A stretch of DNA of 64,000 nt from JAYRZB01 sp041916675 (GCA_041916675.1 JAYRZB010000007.1:127765-191764), one strand, 5' to 3'. Shown: positions 7,847-16,595, counted from the stretch's first letter. Numbers and translations are program-made. The notes: generated by a model from the sequence alone, not told the origin.

Positions 7847-8523
7847 GCTGACGGCTTCCCGGCCAGAAGGGCCGCAATCACGGCTTCGCCATCGGGTGTG
7901 TTCCATTCAGCCGGGCCCTGCAGCACGGCGATCTCACACCCCTCGGCATCAAGCAACAGGGTTGCCGGCAGCCCGAGTGCGACCGCCTCACGCTGCAGGC
8001 GCTTGAAGGCGTCAAAACTGGAATCGGCATAAAGCGGCAGGTTGGCGAACTTGCCATCGGCCAGAAACGCTTCGGCCTTGGCCTTGCCGCCCTCCCCGAT
8101 GTCAAGGTTGACCGGCAGCACCATGAACCGGTCCGAATTGAGCTTTGCGGCCAGCGCATCGAGCGCGGGCATTTCCTCGCGGCAGGGGATGCACCAGCTG
8201 GCCCAGAAGTTGACCAGAAGCGCCTTGCCTTTGAAGCTGGCGATGGTCACCGGTTGCCCCGTCGCATCGGCAAAGCCCATGTCGGCATAGCCGCGCCCGG
8301 TGCCGGTGCCATTGAGCGCGGCCAGTTCCCCAACCGCGGCCGCATCGATCTGGGCGGCATAGTCGGCCTGTGCCGGGCAGTCGCTGGCCTTGGGGGCTCC
8401 ATTGCTAAGCCAAAAGGTGATCGCTATAGCTATGCCCGCACTGAGCAGCACCAGCATTTGCAGGCGGCGCGGGTTCAGTTTGCGGCGGGCCGGGATCATC
8501 GCTTCGGGCTCGGGTTCAGACAT
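7843..8523 (-). CDS. tlpA: TlpA-family thiol:disulfide oxidoreductase
   Basis: A 226-residue membrane-anchored thioredoxin-fold protein. One N-terminal transmembrane helix lies at about 21-39, a linker follows, and the thioredoxin domain carries ALLVNFWASWCIPCREEMPAL with redox cysteines 111 and 114. TlpA proteins act as periplasmic thiol reductants, in rhizobia for cytochrome oxidase copper-site and cytochrome c maturation. The gene is divergent from argH with only 20 bases between start codons, an arrangement conserved in Hyphomicrobiales. A further cysteine pair candidate (Cys49 near the membrane and Cys in DAEGCEIAVL) lies outside the active site. Confidence 0.88.
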   Translation of the reverse strand: MSEPEPEAMIPARRKLNPRRLQMLVLLSAGIAIAITFWLSNGAPKASDCPAQADYAAQIDAAAVGELAALNGTGTGRGYADMGFADATGQPVTIASFKGKALLVNFWASWCIPCREEMPALDALAAKLNSDRFMVLPVNLDIGEGGKAKAEAFLADGKFANLPLYADSSFDAFKRLQREAVALGLPATLLLDAEGCEIAVLQGPAEWNTPDGEAVIAALLAGKPSA

Positions 8524-8543
8524 GCCATCTCCAAGGGGTTCTG

Positions 8544-9983
8544 ATGAGCAATCGCATGTGGGGCGGACGGTTCTCCACCGGCCCTGACGCCATCATGGAA
8601 GAGATCAACGCTTCTATCGGCTTTGACCATCGCCTCTACCGGCAGGATATCGCCGGGTCAATCGCTCATGCCGGCATGCTGGCCGAGGTGGGTATTCTGA
8701 CCGCTGCCGACAAGGATGCCATTATCACCGGGCTCAGGCAGGTGCAGAACGAAATCGAGGCTGGCAGCTTCACGTTTTCGCGCGCGCTCGAAGACATTCA
8801 CATGAATGTCGAGAGCCGGCTCAAGGAGATCATTGGCGAACCCGCCGGGCGGCTGCACACCGCCCGCTCGCGCAACGATCAGGTCGCCACCGATTTCCGG
8901 CTCTATGTGCGCGATGCCATCGATACCCTGATCGCCCAGGTCAGGACGCTGCAGATCGCGCTGGTCAGGCGCGCCGGCGAAGAAGCCGACACCATCATGC
9001 CCGGTTTCACCCACCTGCAATCGGCCCAGCCGGTGACCTTTGGCCACCACCTGATGGCCTATGTCGAAATGCTCGGGCGCGATGCTGGTCGGCTCGAGGA
9101 TGCCCGCAAGCGCCTCAACGAAAGCCCGCTCGGCTCGGCTGCGCTGGCTGGCACCAGTTTCCCCATCGACCGGCACATGACGGCCACGGCACTTGGGTTT
9201 GACCGCCCGACCGCCAATTCGCTCGATGCGGTTGCCGACCGGGATTTTATTCTCGAAACGCTCTCGGCGGCTGCCATCTGCGGCATGCACCTGTCGCGCT
9301 TTGCCGAAGAACTGGTGATCTGGTCGACGGCGCAGTTCCGCTTCATCCGGCTTTCGGACAAGTTTTCGACCGGCTCCTCGATCATGCCGCAAAAGCGCAA
9401 TCCGGATGCCGCCGAACTGGTGCGCGCCAAGATCGGCCGTATCATGGGGGCGCTGACCTCGCTTATGGTAGTGATGAAAGGCCTGCCGCTGACCTATTCC
9501 AAGGATATGCAGGAAGACAAGGAAGTGGCCTTCGACGCCCTTGATTCCCTGTCGCTGTCACTGGCCGCGATGACCGGCATGGTGGGGGATCTCAGCGTTG
9601 ATCGCGAGCGCATGCACGCGGCGGCCAGTTCGGGCTTTTCAACGGCAACCGATATTGCCGACTGGCTGGTGCGGGTGGCCAACGTGCCGTTCCGCGATGC
9701 CCATCACATCACCGGCCGCATCGTGGCGCTGGCCGAACAGCGCGGCATCGGGCTCGAGGGCCTGACCATCGAGGATTTCAAATCCATCGACGAGCGCATC
9801 GATAGCCGCATCCACAAAGTGGTGGGGGTCGAGAACTCGGTCAGGAGCCGGGTCAGCTATGGCGGCACGGCGCCCGACAATGTGCGCACGCAGGTGGCGC
9901 GCTGGACTAAAGCTTTAACCGGCGAGACGCTTGAACCGGTCAAAAAGAAATCCGGGCACTCTGGCGATGGCGGCATCGAGTAA
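8544..9983 (+). CDS. argH: Argininosuccinate lyase
   Basis: A 479-residue enzyme of the fumarase/aspartase superfamily that splits argininosuccinate into arginine and fumarate, the last step of arginine synthesis. It starts MSNRMWGGRF, as ArgH proteins do, and contains HTARSRNDQVATDFRLYVRD, the GFTHLQSAQPVTFGHH segment with the proton-transfer histidine, and the superfamily signature GSSIMPQKRNPD at 277-288. Length is normal. The end overlaps the first bases of the following ChaC gene. Confidence 0.97.
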   Translation: MSNRMWGGRFSTGPDAIMEEINASIGFDHRLYRQDIAGSIAHAGMLAEVGILTAADKDAIITGLRQVQNEIEAGSFTFSRALEDIHMNVESRLKEIIGEPAGRLHTARSRNDQVATDFRLYVRDAIDTLIAQVRTLQIALVRRAGEEADTIMPGFTHLQSAQPVTFGHHLMAYVEMLGRDAGRLEDARKRLNESPLGSAALAGTSFPIDRHMTATALGFDRPTANSLDAVADRDFILETLSAAAICGMHLSRFAEELVIWSTAQFRFIRLSDKFSTGSSIMPQKRNPDAAELVRAKIGRIMGALTSLMVVMKGLPLTYSKDMQEDKEVAFDALDSLSLSLAAMTGMVGDLSVDRERMHAAASSGFSTATDIADWLVRVANVPFRDAHHITGRIVALAEQRGIGLEGLTIEDFKSIDERIDSRIHKVVGVENSVRSRVSYGGTAPDNVRTQVARWTKALTGETLEPVKKKSGHSGDGGIE

Positions 9984-10695
9984 GCATCCAGCTCGCCAGC
10001 CCATGCGGCTGAGCCCGGCTCATCTCGCGCCGCTGCGGCGCGAGATTGCCGATCCCGGCCATCCGGTGATCGAGGGCTTCCGGGCCGCAACCGACGAAGA
10101 TTTCGCCCGCGTTGTCGATACCATGCTGGCCACCCGCCCGCCGGGGCAGCCGTTCCGGGTGTTTGCCTATGGGTCGCTGATCTGGAATCCCGAGTTCGAA
10201 TATTCAGGCCAGCACATCGTTCTGGCGCGCGGCTGGCGGCGCAAGTTCTGCCTGGGCTGGGATCACCGCTATCGCGGCAATCCCGAGGCGCCCGGGCTGA
10301 TGCTGGCGCTCGATCGCGGCGGGCAATGCAGGGGCGTGGCGTTCGACCTGCCCGAGGCGGGGCTCGAGGCACAATTGCATCGGCTGATCCGGCGCGAAAT
10401 GAGCATGGTGCCCAGCGCGTTTCCGCCGCGCTGGATTCCGGTGTATGGCGCCGGTCAGCGCATGCCGGCGCTGGCCTTTGCCATGGACAGGAGAAGCAGG
10501 CGATATGTCGGTGGGCTGAGCGACGAAGACCTGGCCGATATTCTGGCGGTGGCCTGTGGCTTTCGCGGCTCGATGGCCGAATATATCTACCAGACCACGG
10601 CAAGGCTCGCAGAACTGGGCATTTACGATTCCCACCTGTGGCGGATGCAGGAGCTGGTGGCCGAGCGCATCGAAAAGACGCACGGCCCGTTCTAG
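9967..10695 (+). CDS. ChaC-type gamma-glutamylcyclotransferase (copy 1)
   Basis: About 242 residues. The fold signature VFAYGSLIWNPEFEYS is at residues about 49-64 and the catalytic glutamate lies in LIRREMSMVPSAF; SLIWNP and the following GLMLALDRGGQCRGVAFDL fit ChaC rather than the GGCT family. ChaC enzymes degrade cytosolic glutathione to 5-oxoproline and Cys-Gly. The start at ATG 9967 lies inside the end of argH; ATGs at 9931 and 10003 are alternatives. A second ChaC lies at 16596-17150. In many relatives a small lipoprotein gene occupies this slot between argH and lysA. Confidence 0.88.
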   Translation: MAASSKHPARQPMRLSPAHLAPLRREIADPGHPVIEGFRAATDEDFARVVDTMLATRPPGQPFRVFAYGSLIWNPEFEYSGQHIVLARGWRRKFCLGWDHRYRGNPEAPGLMLALDRGGQCRGVAFDLPEAGLEAQLHRLIRREMSMVPSAFPPRWIPVYGAGQRMPALAFAMDRRSRRYVGGLSDEDLADILAVACGFRGSMAEYIYQTTARLAELGIYDSHLWRMQELVAERIEKTHGPF

Positions 10696-10770
10696 CCGCC
10701 CTTTTGTTTTTTCCGTGCTTGTCTTAGGGTCCGCCCGCGCCAAAGCGGGCGCCAAGGGCAGGGAAGACCG

Positions 10771-12030
10771 GTGGTTCATCATTTTACATATCGCGACGAT
10801 GCCATGTTTGCCGAAGACGTGGCGATTGCCGATCTTGCAGCCGAGGTGGGCACGCCGTTCTATGTTTATTCAGCCGCTACGCTGCGCCGCCACGTGCGGG
10901 TGATGCGCGAGGCCTTTGCCGACATCCCGACGCTTTTGGCCTATGCGATGAAGGCCAATTCCAACCAGGCCGTCCTCACGCTTCTGGCCAAAGAAGGCGC
11001 GGGCGCCGATGTTGTTTCGGGCGGTGAACTGGAGCGGGCGATTGCCGCCGGCATTGCCCCTGACAAGATCGTGTTTTCCGGCGTGGGCAAGACGGTTGCC
11101 GAAATGCGGCGCGGGCTCGAACTGGGCATTCACTGCTTCAACCTCGAAAGCGAGCCCGAACTTGAGCGGCTCAACGATGTCGCCATGCAGATGGGCAAGG
11201 TGGCCCGGGTCTCAGTGCGCATCAATCCCAATGTCGATGCCAGGACCCACGCCAAGATTTCGACTGGCAAGTCGGAAAACAAGTTCGGCATTCCCTTCGA
11301 GCGCGCCAGCGAGGTTTATGCCCGCATCGCCGCCCACCCGCATGTCAAGGCGGTGGGGGTCGACATGCATATCGGCAGCCAGATCACCGAGCTCGGGCCG
11401 TTCGACAATGCATTTCGGCTATTGGCGGAACTGGTTGGTGACCTGCGGGCTCAGGGGCATGACATCACCCATGTCGATGTCGGTGGCGGGCTCGGCATTC
11501 CCTATCACCAGGATCAGGATGCGCCGCCCAACCCGCTGGCCTATGCCGAAATCGTGCGCCGCCATGTTGCCGCGCTTGGCTGTACGCTGGTGCTCGAACC
11601 CGGGCGGCTGATCGTTGGCAATGCCGGCGTTCTCATCACCAGGGTGGAATATGTCAAGGAAGGCGCCAAGACCTTTGTGATCGTGGATGCGGCCATGAAC
11701 GATCTGATCCGCCCCACGCTCTATGAAGCCCATCACGAGATCCAGCCGGTCCAGCACTCCAACCGGCCCCAGATCACCGCCGATATCGTCGGCCCGGTCT
11801 GTGAAACCGGCGACTATATTGCGCTCGGACGCCGTATGGAGGGTGTCGGGGAGGGCGACCTGCTGGCCGTCATGAGCGCGGGCGCCTATGGGGCTGTGAT
11901 GGCCTCGACCTATAATTCCCGGCCGCTCATCCCCGAAGTGCTGGTCGATGGCGGCCGCCACGCCGTCATCCGCAAGCGCCCCAGCATCGAGGCACTGATC
12001 GGTCTCGATAGCGTGCCCGATTGGGTTTAG
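10771..12030 (+). CDS. lysA: Diaminopimelate decarboxylase
   Basis: A 419-residue PLP enzyme of the alanine-racemase-fold decarboxylase family that converts meso-diaminopimelate to L-lysine. PLP-binding Lys61 is in LAYAMKANSNQ; the phosphate-binding HVDVGGGLGIPY segment, LVLEPGRLIVGNAG and the catalytic VCETGDYIALGR motif are all present. The start is a GTG at 10771. A short hairpin (GCCCGC/GCGGGC at 10733-10750) lies in its leader. Position after argH is conserved in the order. Confidence 0.96.
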   Translation: MVHHFTYRDDAMFAEDVAIADLAAEVGTPFYVYSAATLRRHVRVMREAFADIPTLLAYAMKANSNQAVLTLLAKEGAGADVVSGGELERAIAAGIAPDKIVFSGVGKTVAEMRRGLELGIHCFNLESEPELERLNDVAMQMGKVARVSVRINPNVDARTHAKISTGKSENKFGIPFERASEVYARIAAHPHVKAVGVDMHIGSQITELGPFDNAFRLLAELVGDLRAQGHDITHVDVGGGLGIPYHQDQDAPPNPLAYAEIVRRHVAALGCTLVLEPGRLIVGNAGVLITRVEYVKEGAKTFVIVDAAMNDLIRPTLYEAHHEIQPVQHSNRPQITADIVGPVCETGDYIALGRRMEGVGEGDLLAVMSAGAYGAVMASTYNSRPLIPEVLVDGGRHAVIRKRPSIEALIGLDSVPDWV

Positions 12031-12039
12031 GGCGCTGAG

Positions 12040-12453
12040 TTAGCCCTCGCGCTCAGCCTGGGCGGCCAGCGATACGATCTCGGGCGGCTTGCCGGCCAGG
12101 GCGTCGGCGACCTTTTCCATCAGCGCCATGAGCGTGAAGGGCTTGGGGATTACATCATAAATCAGCGCCTCGAGCCCGTGCGCGCGTTCGCGCTGGTCGG
12201 CAAAGCCGGTCATGAGCATGATGGTCACCTCGGGATAGGCCGCTCCAACCGTCAGGGCGAGCGCAATCCCGTCCATCACCGGCATCTTGATATCGGAGAG
12301 CAGCAGGTCGAACTGGCCCTTCTCAGCGTCCATGATTTCGGCGGCAAGGCCGCCATCGGCGGCTTCGACCACCTCATGGCCACCCAGTTGCAATGCCCGG
12401 GCCACAAACTGGCGGACATTGTCATCATCTTCGGCGACCAGAATGCGGGCCAT
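12040..12453 (-). CDS. Single-domain response regulator (CpdR-like)
   Basis: A 137-residue receiver domain without output domain. The acidic pocket AEDD (8-10), phosphorylatable Asp54 in LLSDIKMPVMDG, the switch threonine in LMTGFADQ, and Lys104 in PKPF are intact. Stand-alone receivers of this kind include CpdR, which controls ClpXP proteolysis in Caulobacter, but this one could serve another phosphorelay. Its ATG overlaps the stop of the zinc-ribbon gene by one base, so the two are co-translated; the pair is conserved beside ftsEX in Hyphomicrobiales. Confidence 0.85.
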   Translation of the reverse strand: MARILVAEDDDNVRQFVARALQLGGHEVVEAADGGLAAEIMDAEKGQFDLLLSDIKMPVMDGIALALTVGAAYPEVTIMLMTGFADQRERAHGLEALIYDVIPKPFTLMALMEKVADALAGKPPEIVSLAAQAEREG

Positions 12454-13511
12454 CAGGAGTGTTCCTCAACAGGGTGTTCAGCCACCGGTCCGGCGGCCGG
12501 CGGATGGGCGCTCTCAGGCGCTGTTTGGTGGGGCTCGGCAACCGGGGCGGCGTGGCTCGCCTCGGGCACGGCAGGGGGTGGTTCGGGTTTGGTGCCAGCC
12601 TGGGGCTGCACCGGCTTGCTGGCATTGGCAAAGGTCAGGCGCACCGAAGCCGTATTGGGGGGCGGGCTTGAAAGCTGGGTTTCAAAGTCGATGACCTCGC
12701 CAGGCTCAAGTTCGGGGGCCTGTGGCGCAACGCTCCAGATGTAAAGCGGCAGGTTGTTGGCGTCGAGCAGGGTCACAATAACCTGCGGTATTGGCACGGC
12801 CCGTCCGGCGACCGAGTGAATGCGCGCCGAAACCAGCATTACATCGCCTTGCGCGCGCATGGTTCGTACCGTGCGCATTTCGCGGATTTCGAGGCCGATA
12901 ACATTCACCCCGAGGCCGACCGCGCTGTAAACGCCTGCCAGGTCAGGCCAGGCGCGCACGATATCGGTGCGGAACCACACGCCGCCGACCAGGGTTGCGG
13001 TCAGTAGGGCGATCCCGGCAAGTCGGGCAAACCGGCGCACCCGCGCCAGCGGCAGCCTGCGCGCCAGGCTCGATTGCCGCTGTGAGAACGCCCGCTGCCG
13101 TTTGCGTTGCACCGCTGGATCGATCGGTGCCGGGGGCGGGAGCGGTTCCGGCTCGGGTTCAGGCGGCACCGGCTGCGGGCCGAGCGGCCCCGGGCCGCCG
13201 ATCGACTGCATGATGTCATCGATGGTCTTGGCCGCCGCCTGTTTGCGCAGTGTCTCGGTCATCTCGAGCGCGCGCGCGGTGGCCGATTTTTCTTCTTCGG
13301 CAAAAGCCTGGTCCAGCCGGTCCTCGGCCTTTTCATCAAACAGCAGGTCGTTTTCGTCCGATGCACCAACCAGTTTGAGGTGGGATGGCGGTTCCGGCTT
13401 GGCATCCCAGGCCTGGCGGCAGGTGGCGCACTGCACCTTGCGCCCGGCAGATCCCAGGGCATCGTTGGCGACCTGATAGCGCGTCTGGCAATAGGGGCAG
13501 GAAATGATCAT
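12453..13511 (-). CDS. MJ0042-type zinc-ribbon membrane protein
   Basis: A 352-residue protein. The start at 13511 gives MIISCPYCQTRYQV...CATC at the N-terminus, the MJ0042 zinc ribbon (two CxxC pairs). A long acidic and proline-rich linker with a run of PEPEPEPLPPP follows, then one transmembrane helix at about 185-205, then an exported domain of the DUF3426 kind, whose core reads GDVMLVSARIHSVAGRAVPIPQV, and a Pro/Ala/His-rich tail. The upstream frame to 13745 has no supporting features. Function unknown; it is divergent from ftsE and coupled to the response regulator, hinting at an envelope or division role. Confidence 0.82.
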   Translation of the reverse strand: MIISCPYCQTRYQVANDALGSAGRKVQCATCRQAWDAKPEPPSHLKLVGASDENDLLFDEKAEDRLDQAFAEEEKSATARALEMTETLRKQAAAKTIDDIMQSIGGPGPLGPQPVPPEPEPEPLPPPAPIDPAVQRKRQRAFSQRQSSLARRLPLARVRRFARLAGIALLTATLVGGVWFRTDIVRAWPDLAGVYSAVGLGVNVIGLEIREMRTVRTMRAQGDVMLVSARIHSVAGRAVPIPQVIVTLLDANNLPLYIWSVAPQAPELEPGEVIDFETQLSSPPPNTASVRLTFANASKPVQPQAGTKPEPPPAVPEASHAAPVAEPHQTAPESAHPPAAGPVAEHPVEEHS

Positions 13512-13652
13512 GACACGCCAAAACTCGGTACTCGAACCCGAACCTAGCCCAGCGCGGTTAAAACTCCTCAAACTTGCCGTTGTTGCCGGGCATTGACCCC
13601 CGGCAAGCTGATATGATGCGACGGCACGGGCTGATTCGGAGAAAGACGCGCA

Positions 13653-14312
13653 GTGATCGAGTTTTCCAGCGTGGGCCTGCGCTATGGGCAGGGGCCCGAA
13701 ATCCTCAAGGACCTCACCTTCAAGATCGAGCCGGGCTCGTTTCACTTCCTGACCGGTCCTTCGGGCTCGGGAAAGACCTCACTGCTCAAGCTGTTGCTGC
13801 TCTCGCTCAAGCCCACCCGCGGCCGCGTCACCATGTTCGGTCAGGATGTGATGAGCCTCAATCAGGACCGATTGCTGCAGATGCGGCGCCATATCGGCAT
13901 CGTGTTCCAGGAATTCCGGCTGCTTGACCACCTGACCACGTTTGAGAATGTCGCCCTGCCGCTGCGCGTGCTGGGGCAGCCGGAAAGCCAGTATCGCGAC
14001 AATGTGCGCGAACTGCTCGAATGGGTGGGGCTGGGCAAGCGCATGGACGCGCATCCCTCCGTGCTGTCGGGGGGCGAAAAGCAGCGCGCCGCCATTGCCC
14101 GCGCCGTGATCGGCCGCCCAGATATTCTTCTGGCCGATGAGCCGACCGGCAATGTTGATCCCGACCTATCGCTCCGGCTGGTAACGCTGTTTGCCGAACT
14201 CAACCGCATGGGTACAACCATCATTCTGGCTACGCACGAACTGCCCCTGCTCGATAATTTCAGTTTCCCCCGCATGGTGCTGACCAATGGCGAGTTGGCC
14301 ATCCATGGTTAA
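13653..14312 (+). CDS. ftsE: Cell division ATP-binding protein FtsE
   Basis: A 219-residue ABC ATPase: Walker A GPSGSGKTS (35-43), signature LSGGEKQ (138-144), Walker B ILLADEP (158-164) and the H-loop His in LATHEL. With FtsX it forms the complex that activates peptidoglycan hydrolases at the division septum. Starts with GTG at 13653, preceded by GGAG. It overlaps ftsX by 8 bases. Confidence 0.95.
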   Translation: MIEFSSVGLRYGQGPEILKDLTFKIEPGSFHFLTGPSGSGKTSLLKLLLLSLKPTRGRVTMFGQDVMSLNQDRLLQMRRHIGIVFQEFRLLDHLTTFENVALPLRVLGQPESQYRDNVRELLEWVGLGKRMDAHPSVLSGGEKQRAAIARAVIGRPDILLADEPTGNVDPDLSLRLVTLFAELNRMGTTIILATHELPLLDNFSFPRMVLTNGELAIHG

Positions 14313-15231
14313 GCTTCCGGCCTTTCTCAACCGCGACGCCCGCCCCTCGTCCGTAGTGCCCGAACGCTCGGTGGCCGGCCGGACACTGCTGCTTTTGATC
14401 GCCATCATGACCTTCCTCTCCGGCGTTACCCTTGGCGGTGTGGTGCTGGTGCAGAAGTCGGCTATCGCCTGGTCGTCCGATGTGGGGCGCGAAGTCACCA
14501 TCCAGCTCCGCCCGGTGCAGGGCGAGGTGATGGAATCAAACCTGCGCACCGCCGTGGCGCTGGCCGAGGGCACGCCCGGTGTTGCCAGCGCCCGCGCCCT
14601 CACCATCGAGGAAAGCGAAGACCTGCTGGCCCCCTGGTTGGGCGAAGGGCTCGATCTGTCCGCCATCGAGATTCCGCGCCTGGTGGTTGTGCAACTGGCC
14701 GACCCGGCTGAGGCCGATATCGCCAAGCTTGAGGCGGATCTGGCAAGCGTCAAGGGCGCCAGCCTCGATACCCATGCCGCCTGGCGTCAGCAGCTCAATA
14801 CCATGGCAGGCACCATCGTGGTTTCAGGTCTTTTGGTGTTGAGCTTGATCGTTGTGGCCACGGTCCTTGCCATTATCTTTGCCACCCGTGGCACCATGGC
14901 CTCGAACCGCGAAATCGTCGATGTGCTGCATTTCATCGGCGCCTCGAACAGCTTTATTGCCGGCGAGTTCCAGGAGCGCTTTCTCATGATCGGCTTTCGC
15001 GGCGGCATTGTGGGCGGGCTGGCGGCGCTGGTGTTCTTTTTCATGGTCAGCCTTGCGGTCGGCAATGTCGTCAGTGCCGATGCCAGCCAGCAACTGGGCG
15101 TTTTGTTCGGTCGATTTGCACTTGGCGTCGACGGAATGCTCGGAATTGCCGCGGTTGTGCCGGTAATTGCAGCCCTTACGGCAATTACCTCGCGCCTGAC
15201 AGTGCGGCGGTTTCTGACCCAGATTTCGTGA
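14305..15231 (+). CDS. ftsX: Cell division protein FtsX
   Basis: A 308-residue permease-like protein with four transmembrane helices: one near residue 28-50, followed by an extracytoplasmic domain with EVTIQLRPVQGEVMESNL, and three in the C-terminal half. It partners FtsE in transmitting ATP hydrolysis to periplasmic murein hydrolase activators. The ATG at 14305 lies within the last codons of ftsE. Position and length fit FtsX. Confidence 0.93.
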   Translation: MVKLPAFLNRDARPSSVVPERSVAGRTLLLLIAIMTFLSGVTLGGVVLVQKSAIAWSSDVGREVTIQLRPVQGEVMESNLRTAVALAEGTPGVASARALTIEESEDLLAPWLGEGLDLSAIEIPRLVVVQLADPAEADIAKLEADLASVKGASLDTHAAWRQQLNTMAGTIVVSGLLVLSLIVVATVLAIIFATRGTMASNREIVDVLHFIGASNSFIAGEFQERFLMIGFRGGIVGGLAALVFFFMVSLAVGNVVSADASQQLGVLFGRFALGVDGMLGIAAVVPVIAALTAITSRLTVRRFLTQIS

Positions 15232-15297
15232 TCCCGCTGGAGCTTTCCGCGTGAGCATGTCTATGGTCTGCGGGCCAATCACTTCAGGGAATTCGTC

Positions 15298-16119
15298 TTG
15301 ATTGCTCAAGCCATTAGATCGCTGATATTTTATGTCCTGTTCATCGGTCAGACGGTCGTTCTGGCGATCATTGTGGGCGCCATCGGCTTTGTCAGCCTGC
15401 GCCGCGGTACCAAGCCGCCGCCGATCAGCCTGGCAATTGCCATGTACTGGGGCCGATCGAACCTCTTTTTCCTCCGCTGGATTGCCGGTGTGAAATCAGA
15501 GGTGAGGGGCGCTGAAAACATCCCGGACGGCGGGTGTATCATCGCCTCGAAACACCAGAGCGACTGGGATATTTTCGCTATCCTGCCCACCCTGCGCAAA
15601 CCGGCCTTCATCGCCAAGAAGGAGCTGCTCGACATCCCGTTCTTGGGCTGGGCCATGGCCTCGCTCGATTGCATTTCTGTTGACCGCAAGCGCGGCTCCG
15701 ATGCCATCCCCGCCATGATTGCCGATGCCAGGGCGGCGGTTGAACGTGGCGGACAGATCGTGATTTTTCCCGAGGGGACCCGCAAAGCTCCGCTCGCCGC
15801 GACGGACTACCGCGGTGGAATTGTCCGCCTCTATGGCGCACTCAATGTGCCGGTCGTTCCGGTCGCGCTCAATTCTGGCCTGTTCTGGGGCCGCAATTCG
15901 CTGGTGCTGTGGCCGGGCACGGCGCAGGCTCAGATCATGCCCGCAATTCCTCCCGGCCTGCCGCCGGAGGAGTTCCAGAAGCGTATGGAAGCAGCGATCG
16001 AAACCGGCACGAAGGCCCTGATCCTGGAAGCAGCCCGCAAGGGCCTGAGCCGCCCCATCGACCCCGCGCTCCGGGCCAAGCTCGATGCCCTGGAGGCGGC
16101 GGCGTCTTCGCAAGACTAG
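15298..16119 (+). CDS. plsC: 1-acyl-sn-glycerol-3-phosphate acyltransferase
   Basis: A 273-residue membrane-bound acyltransferase making phosphatidic acid from lysophosphatidic acid. An N-terminal membrane helix (about 8-33) precedes the catalytic HQSDWD motif (H86-D91; HxxxxD) and the substrate motif FPEGTR (157-162). TTG start at 15298 with AGGGA upstream. In several relatives a YdcF gene lies between ftsX and plsC; here it is missing. Confidence 0.94.
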   Translation: MIAQAIRSLIFYVLFIGQTVVLAIIVGAIGFVSLRRGTKPPPISLAIAMYWGRSNLFFLRWIAGVKSEVRGAENIPDGGCIIASKHQSDWDIFAILPTLRKPAFIAKKELLDIPFLGWAMASLDCISVDRKRGSDAIPAMIADARAAVERGGQIVIFPEGTRKAPLAATDYRGGIVRLYGALNVPVVPVALNSGLFWGRNSLVLWPGTAQAQIMPAIPPGLPPEEFQKRMEAAIETGTKALILEAARKGLSRPIDPALRAKLDALEAAASSQD

Positions 16120-16134
16120 GGTCAGCACTATATA

Positions 16135-16187
16135 TTGACATAAAATATGCGCGGAGCCATATATCTAGTCACGGCCTGCAAAGCGTA
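16135..16187 (+). other. AT-rich intergenic segment with a second TTGACA
   Basis: The interval after plsC is strongly AT-rich relative to its surroundings. It holds a first TTGACA at 16135-16140 inside TATTGACAT, a sequence repeated at 16186-16194 in the main promoter. A -10-like CATATA at 16158-16163 gives a 17-base spacing, so a weaker upstream promoter is possible. Confidence 0.35.
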
Positions 16188-16216
16188 TTGACATTAGCTC
16201 AAATTTGTTCTATTTT
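16188..16216 (+). promoter_or_regulatory. Strong sigma-70-type promoter
   Basis: TTGACA (16188-16193), a 17-base spacer and TATTTT (16211-16216) form a near-consensus housekeeping promoter 33 bases before the start codon of the next gene. A LexA-type operator overlaps its -10 hexamer, so the promoter is probably strong but normally repressed. Confidence 0.8.
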
Positions 16217-16221
16217 TGTTC
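16207..16221 (+). promoter_or_regulatory. LexA box (alphaproteobacterial type, GTTC-N7-GTTC)
   Basis: GTTC at 16207-16210 and GTTC at 16218-16221 are separated by exactly seven bases (TATTTTT). This direct repeat is the established LexA recognition motif in alphaproteobacteria. It overlaps the -10 element of the promoter at 16188-16216, the position expected for repression. Binding is inferred. Confidence 0.75.
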
Positions 16222-16248
16222 TCATGATGCTTGGGATGGGAGCGGGCG

Positions 16249-16593
16249 ATGCGGTTGAACAAAGTTTTGGACAGTCTGCCCGTCGCGCCGGTTCGGGGCG
16301 TCAACTGGCGTGGCCGTTCGGGCAGGTTCTACGCGCTTTCCTCCGATCGTATCGAGAGCTTTTCGCTCAATTCGCGTGACCTGCATCTGGTGGTTCATGG
16401 CGAACGTGTTGGCTGGGTCGGGTCCGAGGCGGATCTCATTCATGATCAGGCGAGCCGGGCCCGCTTCATGCTGGCCATGCATGGGGCAACGGCGATTTAT
16501 CATATCGCAGCCCCCGCCGGCGATCTTGAGCGCATGACCATGACCTGGGACCTTGAAGGTGCTGCGCCGGTTGGCGCGCTTTCGGCAGCCTGA
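16249..16593 (+). CDS. Hypothetical protein, predicted SOS-regulated
   Basis: A 114-residue protein I do not recognise. It has no signal peptide or membrane helix, is basic in the first half (NWRGRSGRFYALSSDRIESFSLN) and ends MTMTWDLEGAAPVGALSAA; alternating short beta-type segments suggest a small compact fold. ATG 16249 has GGGAG about eight bases upstream; an in-frame TTG at 16231 is less likely. The gene stands alone between plsC and a convergent ChaC gene and is driven by a strong promoter with an overlapping LexA box, so induction on DNA damage is the one functional hint. Confidence 0.75.
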   Translation: MRLNKVLDSLPVAPVRGVNWRGRSGRFYALSSDRIESFSLNSRDLHLVVHGERVGWVGSEADLIHDQASRARFMLAMHGATAIYHIAAPAGDLERMTMTWDLEGAAPVGALSAA

Positions 16594-16595
16594 AT

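Noticed and set aside
12470..12490. Two GTTC tetramers resembling a LexA box near the end of the zinc-ribbon gene
   Set aside because: The spacing is 11 rather than 7 bases and they lie within coding sequence away from a promoter.
13590..13622. TTGACC and TATGAT upstream of ftsE
   Set aside because: The spacing is 13 bases, too short for a sigma-70-type promoter.
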